From assembly GCF_022695985.1 (NCBI RefSeq), contig NZ_JAAPBF010000017.1, positions 1 through 63,997 of the forward strand: a DNA stretch of 63,997 bases. Reading direction: 5' to 3'. A model generated the notes under the pieces. It saw only the letters and a program-made list of their open reading frames with translations, did not search any database and had not been told where the DNA came from. This DNA comes from Streptomyces sp. NP-1717. Its GTDB lineage: Bacteria; Actinomycetota; Actinomycetes; Streptomycetales; Streptomycetaceae. A program made the translations under genes and the position numbers. Of the stretch, positions 8,685-17,660 are shown in pieces (positions within the stretch are counted from its first letter, which is position 1; each line of letters opens with the position of its first letter).

Positions 8685-9626
8685 GTGACCATGCCCCAGC
8701 TTCCCCAGCCGAGCGCCGAATCCCTCCGCCGTGAGCACCTGCCGCTGCGGGGCCGTACCGCCCTCGTCACCGGTGCGAGCAGACGCGGCGGTATCGGGTA
8801 CGCGGTCGCCCGCCGGCTCGCCGCGTACGGCGCGAGCGTCTACCTCCACCACCATGTGCCGCACGACCGGACCCAGCCCTGGGGCGCGGACCCCGACGGC
8901 CCCGAGGGAGTCGCGGCGGGCGTGCGCGAAGCTCTCGGGCATTCCGACGCCCGAGTGGTCCACGGGCCCGGCGATCTCGCCGACCCCGAAGGCCCGGCCA
9001 AGGTCTTCGCGGCGGCGAGTGAGGCGCTCGGCGGCGTGGTCGACATCCTGGTGGCCAACCACGCCCTCAACGGCTCGGACGGTGCGCTCAAGGACATCGA
9101 CGCCCGGGTGCTCGACGCGCACTGGGCGACCAACACCCGCTCCGTGATCCTGCTGATCCAGGCGTACGCCAGGCTGCGGGCCGCCCATCCGGTCCGTATC
9201 CGGCCAGGCAGCCGCATCGTCATGATGACCTCCGGCCAGGACCTGCGGTCCGGTATGCCCGAGGAGATCGCCTACAGCCTGTCCAAGGGCGCCCTCGCCT
9301 CGGCCACCCACACGCTGGCCGCCTCGCTCGGCGGCATGGGGATCACGGTCAACACCGTCAACCCCGGCCCCGTGGACACGGATTACCTCACCGGCGAGGC
9401 GTACGACAAGATCGCCGGGATGTTCCCGGCCGGGCGGTGGGGCATGCCGGACGACCCGGCGCGGCTGATCGCCTGGCTCGCCACGGACGAGGCCGCGTGG
9501 ATCACCGGCCAGGTCATCAACTCGGAGGGCGGATTCCTGCTGAGCGGCGAGCACTTCAGGCCGGCGCCGGGCACCCCCCGGCCCCACGAGCGCCCGGCGG
9601 ACCCGCACCGGGGCCCGGCCGAGTAG
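8685..9626 (+). CDS. Short-chain dehydrogenase/reductase (SDR) oxidoreductase
   Basis: A 313-residue SDR protein. The Rossmann glycine loop reads VTGASRRGGIGYAVARRLA (about residues 26-44). The NAHx-equivalent is VANHALNGSD, the catalytic serine is in VMMTSGQD and the YxxxK pair is in YSLSKGALASA. The end has the NPGPVDTDY and VINSEGGFLLSG motifs. It is longer than a classical SDR (about 250) because of an insertion after beta-2 (HHHVPHDRTQPWGADPDGPEG) and a Pro-rich tail. The substrate is unknown. GTG at 8685 and ATG two codons later are equally plausible starts. It is convergent with the AsnC-type regulator. Confidence 0.85.
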   Translation: MTMPQLPQPSAESLRREHLPLRGRTALVTGASRRGGIGYAVARRLAAYGASVYLHHHVPHDRTQPWGADPDGPEGVAAGVREALGHSDARVVHGPGDLADPEGPAKVFAAASEALGGVVDILVANHALNGSDGALKDIDARVLDAHWATNTRSVILLIQAYARLRAAHPVRIRPGSRIVMMTSGQDLRSGMPEEIAYSLSKGALASATHTLAASLGGMGITVNTVNPGPVDTDYLTGEAYDKIAGMFPAGRWGMPDDPARLIAWLATDEAAWITGQVINSEGGFLLSGEHFRPAPGTPRPHERPADPHRGPAE

Positions 9627-9648
9627 CCGGACCGCCGGTGCTCTCCTC

Positions 9649-10095
9649 CTACGGAGCCACCGCCCGGCGCCGCAAAGGCGACGAGTAGACCACGCTGGTC
9701 GTCACCGAACCCAGCGTCGCGATCCGGCCCGTGACCGTCTCCAGATCGCTCATCGAACGGGCGGCGACCTTCAGTACGAAGCAGTCGTCGCCCGTCACAT
9801 GGTGTGCCTCCAGAATCGCCGTCGTGCCCGCCAGCAGATCGTGGAACGGCTTGTAGTTGCCATGCGGATAGCGGAGCCGTACGAAGGCGAGGATCGGCCG
9901 TCCGAGCCGCTCCTGGTCGACCACGGCCGTGTACCCGGAGATCACCCCGGCCTCCTCCATGCGCCGCACCCGCTCCGTCACGGCGCTCGCCGACATCGAG
10001 ACGGCGCGCGCCAGTTCGGCGAATCCGGTCCGTCCGTCACGTTGCAGGGCGTCCAGAATCAGCCAGTCCGTGGCGTCCGGGGAAAACTCGGTCAT
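9649..10095 (-). CDS. Lrp/AsnC-family transcriptional regulator
   Basis: A 148-residue leucine-responsive-type regulator. The N-terminal winged HTH runs from DWLILDALQRDGRTGFAELA to SMSASAVTERVRRMEEAGVI (about residues 8-50). The C-terminal RAM ligand-binding domain (about 65-145) contains the family motif VTGDDCFVLKVAARS. Such proteins sense amino acids and regulate their transport or metabolism. The start is ATG 10095; a longer upstream frame is discounted because the family begins close to the HTH. It is divergent from the rhodanese gene at 10188, whose promoter lies within the shared 92 bp, so the rhodanese gene is a candidate target. Confidence 0.88.
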   Translation of the reverse strand: MTEFSPDATDWLILDALQRDGRTGFAELARAVSMSASAVTERVRRMEEAGVISGYTAVVDQERLGRPILAFVRLRYPHGNYKPFHDLLAGTTAILEAHHVTGDDCFVLKVAARSMSDLETVTGRIATLGSVTTSVVYSSPLRRRAVAP

Positions 10096-10187
10096 GAGCA
10101 AGTAGCAGAGGATTCCCCGGCCGAACAAGTCATGTGCCGGGGAATCTCCCTTCAGGACAGGGGATCCGCCGCCCTATCGTTCTGGGC

Positions 10188-10697
10188 ATGACCACTTTCG
10201 CCGACGTCGGTTCACCGGCCAACTCCGTGCTCGCGGTGGCCCCCGCCGCCCCCTCCGAAGCAGCCGCCCACTTCGCGGCCCGCCTCGCCTCGTACACCGA
10301 TGTCTCGGACGTCGCCGCCGCGCTCTCCGCCGGCGAGGACCCGGGCTTCGTCCTGCTGGACTCACGCTCGGCGGAGTCCTGGGAGCAGGGCCACGTCCCG
10401 GGCGCCGTCCATCTGCCGACCGCGCTGATTCCCGGCCGGGCGGAGGAACTGCTCGACAGGTCCGTGCCCGTCGTCACGTACTGCTGGGGCCCCGGCTGCG
10501 ACGGCGCCGCCCGCGCGGCCCTCGCCCTCGCGCTGCTCGGCTACCGGGTGAAGGAGATGCTCGGCGGCATCGAGTACTGGATCAGGGAGGGTTTCGAGAT
10601 CGAGACGGGCGCGGGCCCGGGCGGCGACGGTCCGAGGGAACACCGCGAGCGCGACCCCCTGACGGCACCCCGCGCCTCGGCGCCCTGCGGCTGCTGA
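10188..10697 (+). CDS. Rhodanese-domain protein
   Basis: A 169-residue single-domain rhodanese. The fold spans about residues 25-145: FVLLDSRSAESWEQGHVPGA, then HLPTALIPGR, then the active-site loop VVTYCWGPGCDGAARAALAL. The catalytic cysteine sits in the YCWGPGCDGA loop, which is longer than the classic six-residue loop and holds two cysteines. Rhodaneses move sulfane sulfur, but the physiological acceptor here is unknown. The TATCGT -10 hexamer at 10175-10180 ends seven bases before the ATG, so translation is probably leaderless. The C-terminal 25 residues are a disordered Pro/Arg-rich tail ending in CGC. It is divergent from an Lrp/AsnC regulator. Confidence 0.85.
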   Translation: MTTFADVGSPANSVLAVAPAAPSEAAAHFAARLASYTDVSDVAAALSAGEDPGFVLLDSRSAESWEQGHVPGAVHLPTALIPGRAEELLDRSVPVVTYCWGPGCDGAARAALALALLGYRVKEMLGGIEYWIREGFEIETGAGPGGDGPREHRERDPLTAPRASAPCGC

Positions 10698-10780
10698 CCG
10701 AACGGCCGGCCCCGAACGTTGCCGACCCGCCCCGGCCGGCGCGTACGGCCGCGTCGCGTCCGCACCCGCCGTACGGAGGA

Positions 10781-10808
10781 GGCGCCCGGCGTCGTGACGC
10801 CGGGCGCC
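10781..10808. terminator. Bidirectional intrinsic hairpin terminator
   Basis: A perfect 13-bp inverted repeat (10781-10793 with 10796-10808) separated by two bases lies between the convergent rhodanese and DUF885 genes. Like most Streptomyces terminators it lacks a long U-tract on either side. Confidence 0.75.
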
Positions 10809-10814
10809 CGTGGG

Positions 10815-12497
10815 TCAGAGCTTGGACAGCTCGTCCACCAGGTCGTCCAGGCCCAGCGAGCCCTGCGACAGGGCCGCCATGTGCCAGGCCTTCGCGTCGA
10901 ACGCGTCGCCGTGCCGGGCGCGTGCGTTCGCGCGGCCCAGCAGCCACGCGCGCTCGCCCAGCTTGTAGCCGATGGCCTGGGCCGGCATCGACAGATAGCG
11001 GGTCAGCTCGCTCTCCACGAACTCCGCCGGCCTGCCGCTGTGGTTGCCGAAGAACTCCTGCGCCAGAGCGGGTGTCCAGCGCTCACCGGGGTGGAACGGC
11101 GAGTCCGCCGGGATCTCCAGCTCCAGATGCATCCCGATGTCCACGATCACCCGGCAGGCGCGCATCATCTGCGCGTCCAGATAGCCGAGCCTGCGCTCCG
11201 CGTCCGGCAGGAAGCCCAGCTCGTCCATCAGGCGCTCCGCGTACAGCGCCCAGCCCTCGGCGTTCGCGCTGACGCCGCCCACGGACGCCTGGTAGCGCGA
11301 GAGCTGGTCGGCGACATGGGTCCACTGCGCGATCTGGAGGTGATGGCCGGGGACTCCCTCGTGGTACCAGGTCGACACCAGGTCGTACACCGGGAAGCGC
11401 GTCTCGCCCATCGTCGGCAGCCAGGTGGTGCCGGGGCGTGAGAAGTCCTCAGAGGGGCCCGTGTAGTACGGAGCCGCCGCGCCGCCCGCCGGGGCGATAC
11501 GGGACTCCACCCTCCGTACCCGCTCGGCGAGTTCGAAGTGCGTGCCGTCCAGCGCCTCGATGGCCTCGTCCATCAGGGCCTGGAGCCACTTGCGTACCTC
11601 CTCCTCGCCCTCGATGTGCTCGCCGTGCTCGTCGAGGTGGGCCAGCGCCTCCCACGGGGTCGCGCCGGGGAGGATCTTCGCGGCCTCGGTGGTCATCTCG
11701 GCGTGCAGCCGGTGGTACTCGGACCAGCCGTAGGCGTACGCCTCGTCGAGATCGAGGTCCGTGCCGTTGAAGTACCGCGACCAGCGGGCGTAGCGCTCGC
11801 GGCCCACCGTGTCGGGCGCGCCCGCGACGGCCGGGGCGTACACGTCGCGCATCCAGTCGCGCAGTTCGGCGACGGCGCCGGTCGCGGCGGCCGCCGCCGC
11901 GTCCAGTTCCGTACGGAGCGAGTCGGGCCCGGCGGCCGCGAACTCGTCGAACCAGCCGCTGCCGTCGCCCGCCCACTCCGTGAGCTGGCCGACGAACGTC
12001 GCGGTCGGACGGGGCCCGCCCGGCAGGTTCCGCTCCAGGCCGAGGGCCAGCGACTCGCGGAACCCGCCCAGCGCGGCCGGTACGGCGCGCAGGCGCTGGG
12101 CCACAGCCGCCCAGTCCTCGTCCGTCCCGGTCGGCGTCACGGTGAAGATCTCGCGGACGTGGTGGGCGGGGGAGTGGATGTTGCTGACGGCCCGCAGGTT
12201 CTCCTCGGCGTCGTGGACGGCGAGTTCGGCCGTCAGCCGTTCACGGAGCAGTCTGGCGCAGCGCCGCTCCTGGTCGTTGTCGGCTCCCGGCAGCTTCGTC
12301 GCGATGTCGAGCTTGGCGAGGGTCGCGCGGGCGAGGTCGGCGACCTCCCGCGCCCCGGCCGGTGAGAAATCGGGCAGACGGCCGGAGCTGGCCGCGACGC
12401 CCAGGAAAGTACCGGTGATCGGATCGAGTTCGATGAGTGCGTCGACATAGGCGTCGGCGACCTGGCGGGGCAGCGCGCTGCTGGAAGTGTCTGGCAT
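10815..12497 (-). CDS. DUF885 family protein (M3/HEXXH-like metallopeptidase fold)
   Basis: A 560-residue, mostly helical protein of the DUF885 family, common in actinobacteria. The zinc-site-like motif is YHEGVPGHHLQIAQW (about residues 366-380). It is followed by EGWALYAERLMDELG (about 406-420), the arrangement seen in gluzincin peptidases with a downstream glutamate, and by SMPAQAIGYKLG. This supports peptidase activity, which remains experimentally undefined for most members. No signal peptide or membrane segment is visible, so it should be cytoplasmic. I start at ATG 12497 (MPDTSSSALP). It lies downstream of, and codirectional with, an AsnC regulator, with 41 bp between them. Confidence 0.85.
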   Translation of the reverse strand: MPDTSSSALPRQVADAYVDALIELDPITGTFLGVAASSGRLPDFSPAGAREVADLARATLAKLDIATKLPGADNDQERRCARLLRERLTAELAVHDAEENLRAVSNIHSPAHHVREIFTVTPTGTDEDWAAVAQRLRAVPAALGGFRESLALGLERNLPGGPRPTATFVGQLTEWAGDGSGWFDEFAAAGPDSLRTELDAAAAAATGAVAELRDWMRDVYAPAVAGAPDTVGRERYARWSRYFNGTDLDLDEAYAYGWSEYHRLHAEMTTEAAKILPGATPWEALAHLDEHGEHIEGEEEVRKWLQALMDEAIEALDGTHFELAERVRRVESRIAPAGGAAAPYYTGPSEDFSRPGTTWLPTMGETRFPVYDLVSTWYHEGVPGHHLQIAQWTHVADQLSRYQASVGGVSANAEGWALYAERLMDELGFLPDAERRLGYLDAQMMRACRVIVDIGMHLELEIPADSPFHPGERWTPALAQEFFGNHSGRPAEFVESELTRYLSMPAQAIGYKLGERAWLLGRANARARHGDAFDAKAWHMAALSQGSLGLDDLVDELSKL

Positions 12498-12538
12498 GGC
12501 GACATCCTCTCCGAGGGAGGACCCCGCGTCACCCTCCT

Positions 12539-13039
12539 TCAGGACCGCGTTGCCGCTGGAATGGCCGATGAAGGCGGCATAAGGGGACCACAGTCCCACT
12601 GCTGGAAGACCAACCGCGTCTCGACACGGGCCACTTCCGGCCGTGAGGTGAACTCGTCCACCACGAGCCGCTGGAGATCCGCCGTGTCGGCCACGGCCAC
12701 AAGGACCAGATAGTCGTCCGGCCCGGTCAGATGGAACAGCGAGCGGGACTCCGGCAGGCCCCGGATCCGCTCCACGAACGGCTTGATCAGCTCCCGGCGG
12801 TGCGGCCGGACCTGCACGGACAGCAACGCCTGGAGCCCACGGCCGAGTTTGGCCGGATCGAGGCGCAGCTGGTGTCCCAGGATCACTCCGGAGCGCCGGA
12901 GTCTGGCCACCCGGTCCAGACACGTCGACGCGGCGACTCCGACCTCGGCCGCGATCTCCCGGTAGGTGGTCCGTGCGTCGTTCTGCAACAGGCGCAGTAT
13001 GTGCAGATCGACCGTGTCAAGTACGACTGACTCGCTCAT
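12539..13039 (-). CDS. Lrp/AsnC-family transcriptional regulator
   Basis: A 166-residue regulator with an N-terminal winged HTH (DTVDLHILRLLQNDARTTYR, then VAASTCLDRVARLRRSGVI) and a C-terminal RAM domain (LTGPDDYLVLVAVADTADLQ). It starts at ATG 13039. A TACGTT hexamer ends six bases upstream, so a leaderless message is likely. It is divergent, across 59 bp, from a gamma-family PLP enzyme of sulfur amino acid metabolism. This resembles the known pairing of an Lrp-type activator with methionine gamma-lyase (mdeR-mdeA in Pseudomonas). I infer that it controls the neighbour in response to methionine or a related amino acid. Confidence 0.88.
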   Translation of the reverse strand: MSESVVLDTVDLHILRLLQNDARTTYREIAAEVGVAASTCLDRVARLRRSGVILGHQLRLDPAKLGRGLQALLSVQVRPHRRELIKPFVERIRGLPESRSLFHLTGPDDYLVLVAVADTADLQRLVVDEFTSRPEVARVETRLVFQQWDCGPLMPPSSAIPAATRS

Positions 13040-13098
13040 CCGGCGAACGTAACACGGAGGATCTCCCGTGGATCCCGCCGGATGTTCAGAGTGCTCCC

Positions 13099-14364
13099 AT
13101 GGACTCCCTGGATGCCGACGGCATGCCCGAACCCGTGGCCGTACCCCTCTCCGCGACCCTCCCCCGGGCGCTGGCGACCGAGGCCGTGCACGCGGGTCGC
13201 GAGGACCTCGCCCTGCTCGGTGTGCACGCCGCGCCGATCGATCTGTCGACGACCTACCCCTCCTACGACCCCCGTGCCGAGGCCGCGCGGATCGACGAGT
13301 TCGCCACCACCGGCGCCCGCCCCGAGGGCCCGCCCGTGTACGCGCGCCTGGACAACCCGACGACGGCCCGTTTCGAGACGGCGCTCGCCCGGCTTGAGGG
13401 CACCGAGAGCGCGGTGGCATTCGCCAGCGGCATGGCGGCCCTCACCGCCGTCCTGCTCGTACGGTCGGGTGTGGGCCTGCGCCATGTCGTCGCCGTACGG
13501 CCTCTGTACGGATGCAGCGACCACCTGCTGACCGCCGGCCTCCTCGGTACGGAGGTGACGTGGACCGATCCGGCGGGCATCGCCGACGCGATCCGCCCCG
13601 ACACCGGCCTGGTGATGGTCGAGACCCCCGCGAACCCGACCCTCGCGGAGGTCGACATCGCCGCCGTCGCCCACGCCTGTGGCTCGATACCGCTGCTGGT
13701 CGACAACACCTTCGCCACGCCCGTTCTGCAGCGGCCCGTCGAGCACGGCGCCCGGCTCGTCCTGCACAGCGCGACGAAGTATCTCGGCGGGCACGGCGAC
13801 GTCCTCGGCGGAGTCGTCGCGTGCGACGAGGAGTTCGCGCGGAAGCTGCGCCAGGTGCGGTTCGCGACCGGTGGTGTCCTGCACCCGATGGCCGGCTATC
13901 TGCTGCTGCGCGGTCTGTCCACGCTGCCCGTGCGGGTACGGGCGGCCTCGGCCACGGCGGCCGACCTGGCCCGCAGGCTGGCCACCGACCCGCGCATCGC
14001 CCGGGTCCACTACCCGAGCATCGGCGGGGCGATGGTCTCCTTCGAGGTGTACGGCGACCCGCACGAGGTGATCGCCGGCGTCCGGCTGATCACCCCGGCG
14101 GTCAGCCTCGGCAGCGTGGACACCCTCATCCAGCACCCGGCCTCCATCAGCCACCGGATCGTGCCGGAGGGGGACCGGCGCTCGGCCGGGGTGAGCGACC
14201 GGCTGCTGCGGATGTCGGTCGGTCTGGAGGACGTCGAGGACCTGTGGCGGGATCTGACCGAGGCGCTCAGTGCCCGGTCCGCTCGCGCGCCGATGTCCAC
14301 GCAGTCCCTTGCCGGGCCTCGTACGGCACCTCGTACGGTGCCCGCTACCGGGTCCCGTACGTAG
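13099..14364 (+). CDS. Cys/Met-metabolism PLP-dependent enzyme (gamma-synthase/lyase family)
   Basis: A 421-residue fold-type I PLP enzyme of the cystathionine gamma-synthase / methionine gamma-lyase family. The PLP lysine is in LHSATKYLGGHGDVLGG (about residue 224). YARLDNPT and ESAVAFASGMAA bind phosphate, and VETPANPTLAEV precedes LLVDNTFATP, where the aspartate contacts the pyridine nitrogen. An unusual feature is a C-terminal domain that jumps from RIARVHYPS straight to IGGAMVSFEV, omitting roughly 15-20 residues normally present. The family's closing SLGSVDTLIQHPASISH is intact. The tail after about residue 395 is low-complexity Arg/Thr/Pro repeats overlapping the convergent acetyltransferase gene by 20 bp. 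Synthase or lyase activity cannot be separated by eye. Confidence 0.85.
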   Translation: MDSLDADGMPEPVAVPLSATLPRALATEAVHAGREDLALLGVHAAPIDLSTTYPSYDPRAEAARIDEFATTGARPEGPPVYARLDNPTTARFETALARLEGTESAVAFASGMAALTAVLLVRSGVGLRHVVAVRPLYGCSDHLLTAGLLGTEVTWTDPAGIADAIRPDTGLVMVETPANPTLAEVDIAAVAHACGSIPLLVDNTFATPVLQRPVEHGARLVLHSATKYLGGHGDVLGGVVACDEEFARKLRQVRFATGGVLHPMAGYLLLRGLSTLPVRVRAASATAADLARRLATDPRIARVHYPSIGGAMVSFEVYGDPHEVIAGVRLITPAVSLGSVDTLIQHPASISHRIVPEGDRRSAGVSDRLLRMSVGLEDVEDLWRDLTEALSARSARAPMSTQSLAGPRTAPRTVPATGSRT

Positions 14365-15802
14365 CACCGGGCCGGATGCCGGGCGACGTCCCGGACGGCG
14401 TTCCGTGCGAGGTCTCGTGCTCCGTCCCGTCCGTGACCGGTGTCCGCCGCTCGTCCGTCGCCCTCAGGCGGGCGGTGACGACCAGCGTGCCACCCTCTAT
14501 CTGGTAGTCGAGCGGCAGACCGAGTCCGCGCATGGCGGCGACCATCCCGGTGTTGGACGCCTGCGTGACCGCGTACACGCTCGCGCAGCCCGCCTCGACG
14601 GCGAGCGCGACGAGGCGGCCGAGGAGTTCGGAGCCGATGCCGCGCCGCTGCCAGGCGTCCTCGACGATCAGCGCGACCTCGGTCTCGTCACCGTCCCACA
14701 GGAGGTGGCCGAGCGCGACGAGACGCCCGGACGCCGTCTGCGCCTTCAGCGTCCGACCGTGCCGAGGGCTGAGCAGATGGTCGAGATAGCGGTCCGCGTC
14801 GCCCACCGGACCGTGGTAGCGCAGGCCCAGGGTGCGCTCGGAACAGCGCTCGTGCATCGCAGACGCCGCGTCGACGTCGCTCCGGTCGGCGCGGCGCACG
14901 GTGATCCTGCCCTCGGGCAGGGTCAGGACGTCACGGCCGCGCGGGACGCGCGGCCCGAGACGTGCGTCCAGTTCGACCAGGGCGCGTGCCCTGGCGAACT
15001 CGGTCGGCGTGAACGGCAGATGGTGGCGCTCGACGGTGATGGTGCCTCCGCTCGGGTCGCGCAGCCGCATCGTGGTGCTCTCCAGGACGCCCTCGACGGG
15101 GGCGCTCTCGCCGGCCGGCCGGCCGGCGGGGGAGACGGCGGGCAGCGAGTGGATCGTGCAGCGGCCGAGCAACTGGCGCAGGGCCAGGGGGAGTTCGGCC
15201 GCGTCCAGCGCGGTACGGGCGGCCAGACCCAGGACCCGGGTAGGGGCGTCCACGAGATCGTGCGCGTCGGCGCGCTCGATCCAGATGTCGCTGCCGCCCG
15301 CGAGGGAGATCTCTCGGGTGAGCTGCCGCGCGGGCAGCGCGGCGGGCGCGCGCAGCAGGAACTCGTCGACGGTGCCGGTGGCCAGGGGGTGCGTCTGGAG
15401 CGTGAGGATGTCCACCCGGCGGCGGGCGAGGACCGTGCACAGCGCGGCCAGCGAACCGGGGGCGTCCCGGACCGTCGCCCGCATCCGCCACAGCGCGGTG
15501 GCCGCGCCGGTGTCCGCGGCGCCGTCGGCCGGCCCGCCGCCGGCCGACGCCCCGCCGGTTGGGGGGTCCTCGACCGGTGGCGCGTGGCCGTGGCGCCTCG
15601 ACCACCAGGTGTGGAATCCGGCCGTGCTGATCAGGGCGATGGCGGAGGCGACGAGCAGCACGGGCCCGTCCGGCCCGTGCACGATCATGTTCGCGACCGC
15701 GTCGGCGACCGCCACCGCGGTGAACAGGGCGGCCAGTTCGACGAGATCCCGGCGCCAGTGGTGGGGGCGCCGGGCGCTCTTCGATGAAGTCACATCGGTC
15801 AT
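14345..15802 (-). CDS. Membrane-anchored ACT-GNAT fusion acetyltransferase
   Basis: A 485-residue multidomain protein. Two adjacent hydrophobic segments (about residues 20-62) suggest a membrane anchor. A Pro/Gly-rich linker leads to an ACT-like amino-acid-binding domain (about 105-190: MRATVRDAPGSLAALCTVLA, then VDILTLQTHPL). After a variable region comes a GNAT N-acetyltransferase domain (about 308-450: GRITVRRADRSDVDAASAMH, then the acetyl-CoA loop VEDAWQRRGIGSELLGRLV, then YAVTQASNTGMVAAMRGLGL). The C-terminus is a repetitive GT/PG tail. The ACT domain could give allosteric control by an amino acid, as in actinobacterial lysine acetyltransferases. The substrate is unknown, and the membrane anchor is inferred from hydrophobicity. 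Confidence 0.8.
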   Translation of the reverse strand: MTDVTSSKSARRPHHWRRDLVELAALFTAVAVADAVANMIVHGPDGPVLLVASAIALISTAGFHTWWSRRHGHAPPVEDPPTGGASAGGGPADGAADTGAATALWRMRATVRDAPGSLAALCTVLARRRVDILTLQTHPLATGTVDEFLLRAPAALPARQLTREISLAGGSDIWIERADAHDLVDAPTRVLGLAARTALDAAELPLALRQLLGRCTIHSLPAVSPAGRPAGESAPVEGVLESTTMRLRDPSGGTITVERHHLPFTPTEFARARALVELDARLGPRVPRGRDVLTLPEGRITVRRADRSDVDAASAMHERCSERTLGLRYHGPVGDADRYLDHLLSPRHGRTLKAQTASGRLVALGHLLWDGDETEVALIVEDAWQRRGIGSELLGRLVALAVEAGCASVYAVTQASNTGMVAAMRGLGLPLDYQIEGGTLVVTARLRATDERRTPVTDGTEHETSHGTPSGTSPGIRPGATYGTR

Positions 15803-15994
15803 GCCCTCACTGTGACGCGGCGGTGTTGCGCAATCGCGAACGTACTGTGACTGATGGGTAACAGATGCTTCTCTTCGCCTATCAACTACTTTTGGCTGAT
15901 TTATGGCGTCAGGTGACCACGCGCCTGTTCAACCTTGACGACCGGGCGGGGCGCGCGTCCTCCGCCGAGGCTACCCGCCCCGGACCCGCGTGAC

Positions 15995-17599
15995 CTACTG
16001 GCCGACCAGGCCCGGCTTCAGCACCTTGCTGAACAGCACCTTGTTCCCCTCGGCCCGCAGCCGCACCGTCAACTCGCCGCTGCCACCGTCGATGTCCACC
16101 TCGCCGAAGTACTGCGGCGACTCCATCGGCGAGACGTTCGCCCGGTCGGGAGCCTGTACGAAGACACGGTTCGGCCCGAACGTCGCGTCCAGCGCGTTCG
16201 CCTGGAACCCGCCCGCCGCCAGCGGACCCGACACGAACTCCCAGAACGGCGCGAAGTCTTTGAAGGCCGCGCCCTCCGGCTCGTAGTGCTGCGCCGACGT
16301 GTAGTGCACGTCCGCCGTCAGCCACACCGTGCCGGTGATCCGGCGGTGCTTGACGTACCGCAGCAGATCGGCGATCTGCAGCTCCCGGCCCAGCGGCGCG
16401 CCCGGGTCGCCCTGCGCGATCGCCTCGATGTCCGCCGTACCGTCCGGCACGACCAGACCGATCGGCATGTCGGCCGCGATGACCTTCCACACCGCGCGGG
16501 AACGCGACAACTCGCGCTTGAGCCAGTCGAGTTGCTCGGCGCCGAGAATGCCCGTGGTGTCGTCGGCCTGCCGTCCGGGGGAGTTGGCGTTGCGGAACGA
16601 GCGCATGTCCAGCACGAACACGTCGAGCAGCGGCCCGTACCGCACCACCCGGTGCATGCGCCGGTCCTCGCCCCGCGCGCGGAGCGTGGAGACCGGGAAG
16701 TACTCGCCGAACGCCCGGACCGAGCGCGCCGCCAGGACGTCCACGTCCTTCTCCTGGTAGCGGACGTCGTCCAGGATCTGCCCCGGATACCAGTTGTTGC
16801 GCACCTCGTGGTCGTCCCACTGCACGATCGTCGGCACCTGGGCGTTGAACCGGCGCACGTTGTGGTCGAGCAGGTTGTAGCGGAACTGGCCCCGGTACTC
16901 GTCCAGCGTCTCGGCGACCTTCGACTTCTCCTCCGTGACGAGGTTGCGCCAGACCCGCCCGTCCGGCAGCGTCACGGACGGCACCAGCGGCCCATCCGCG
17001 TACACGGTGTCGCCGCTGCACAGGAAGAAGTCCGGGTCGAGCCGGCGCATGTCGTCGTACGCGCGATAGCCGCCGATGTCCGGGTTGATGCCCCACCCCT
17101 GGCCGGCGATGTCGCCCGACCACAGGAACCGCACGCCCTGCCGGCGCCGCGCCGGGGCCGTACGGAACGTGCCGTACACCGGCTCGCTCGTCCGCCGGGG
17201 GTCGTCGGGGTCGGCGAGCGTCACCCGGTAGTGCACCTGCTCACCGGCGGGCAGTCCGCGCAGCGGCGTCGTTCCCGTGAAGTCGGTGCCGGGGCCGAGG
17301 AGCGGACCGTGCCAGGTGCGCGCACGGCGGAACGAATCGGTCGCCGACGTCTCCACCAGCATCCGGGCCGGCCGGTCCGAACGGATCCACACCAGCCCGG
17401 AGGACGAGGTGACATCGCCCGTCTGGACGCCCCAGCCGGCGCTCGGGCGCCCGGAACGCGCCTGGGCGGGTGCGGCGCCGGCGACCGTCCCGGCGACGGC
17501 GGCGGCGGTCGCGGGCAGGGCCAGTGCGGCGGAGGCGGCGAGGGAGCCGCGCAGTACGGTGCGGCGGTCCGTGGCGGGACCCGGGGAACTGTTCGTCAT
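15995..17599 (-). CDS. phoD: Secreted alkaline phosphatase/phosphodiesterase PhoD, Tat substrate
   Basis: A 534-residue PhoD-family enzyme that releases phosphate from extracellular phosphomono- or diesters. The N-terminus is a Tat signal (DRRTVLRGSLAASAALALP, cleavage near an AQA site). A short PhoD N-terminal beta domain follows. The catalytic domain has SGDTVYADGP, IVQWDDHEVRNNWYPG, DMRSFRN and LTADVHYTSAQHYEPEG, supplying the metal ligands of this Ca/Fe enzyme class. The start is ATG 17599, preceded by GGAGG. Upstream at 17683-17704 is a two-unit PHO box, so PhoP activation under phosphate limitation is expected. Confidence 0.92.
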   Translation of the reverse strand: MTNSSPGPATDRRTVLRGSLAASAALALPATAAAVAGTVAGAAPAQARSGRPSAGWGVQTGDVTSSSGLVWIRSDRPARMLVETSATDSFRRARTWHGPLLGPGTDFTGTTPLRGLPAGEQVHYRVTLADPDDPRRTSEPVYGTFRTAPARRRQGVRFLWSGDIAGQGWGINPDIGGYRAYDDMRRLDPDFFLCSGDTVYADGPLVPSVTLPDGRVWRNLVTEEKSKVAETLDEYRGQFRYNLLDHNVRRFNAQVPTIVQWDDHEVRNNWYPGQILDDVRYQEKDVDVLAARSVRAFGEYFPVSTLRARGEDRRMHRVVRYGPLLDVFVLDMRSFRNANSPGRQADDTTGILGAEQLDWLKRELSRSRAVWKVIAADMPIGLVVPDGTADIEAIAQGDPGAPLGRELQIADLLRYVKHRRITGTVWLTADVHYTSAQHYEPEGAAFKDFAPFWEFVSGPLAAGGFQANALDATFGPNRVFVQAPDRANVSPMESPQYFGEVDIDGGSGELTVRLRAEGNKVLFSKVLKPGLVGQ

Positions 17600-17660
17600 C
17601 GATGTGCCTCCTGCGGCGGGCTCGGTAGGAGCGTGACCTGGGGAATGGTGCGACGTGCCA

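Noticed and set aside
15909..17123. A 404-residue minus-strand frame overlapping phoD in another frame
   Set aside because: The phoD frame contains the Tat signal and all PhoD motifs; this alternative frame has Arg/Gly-rich noise.
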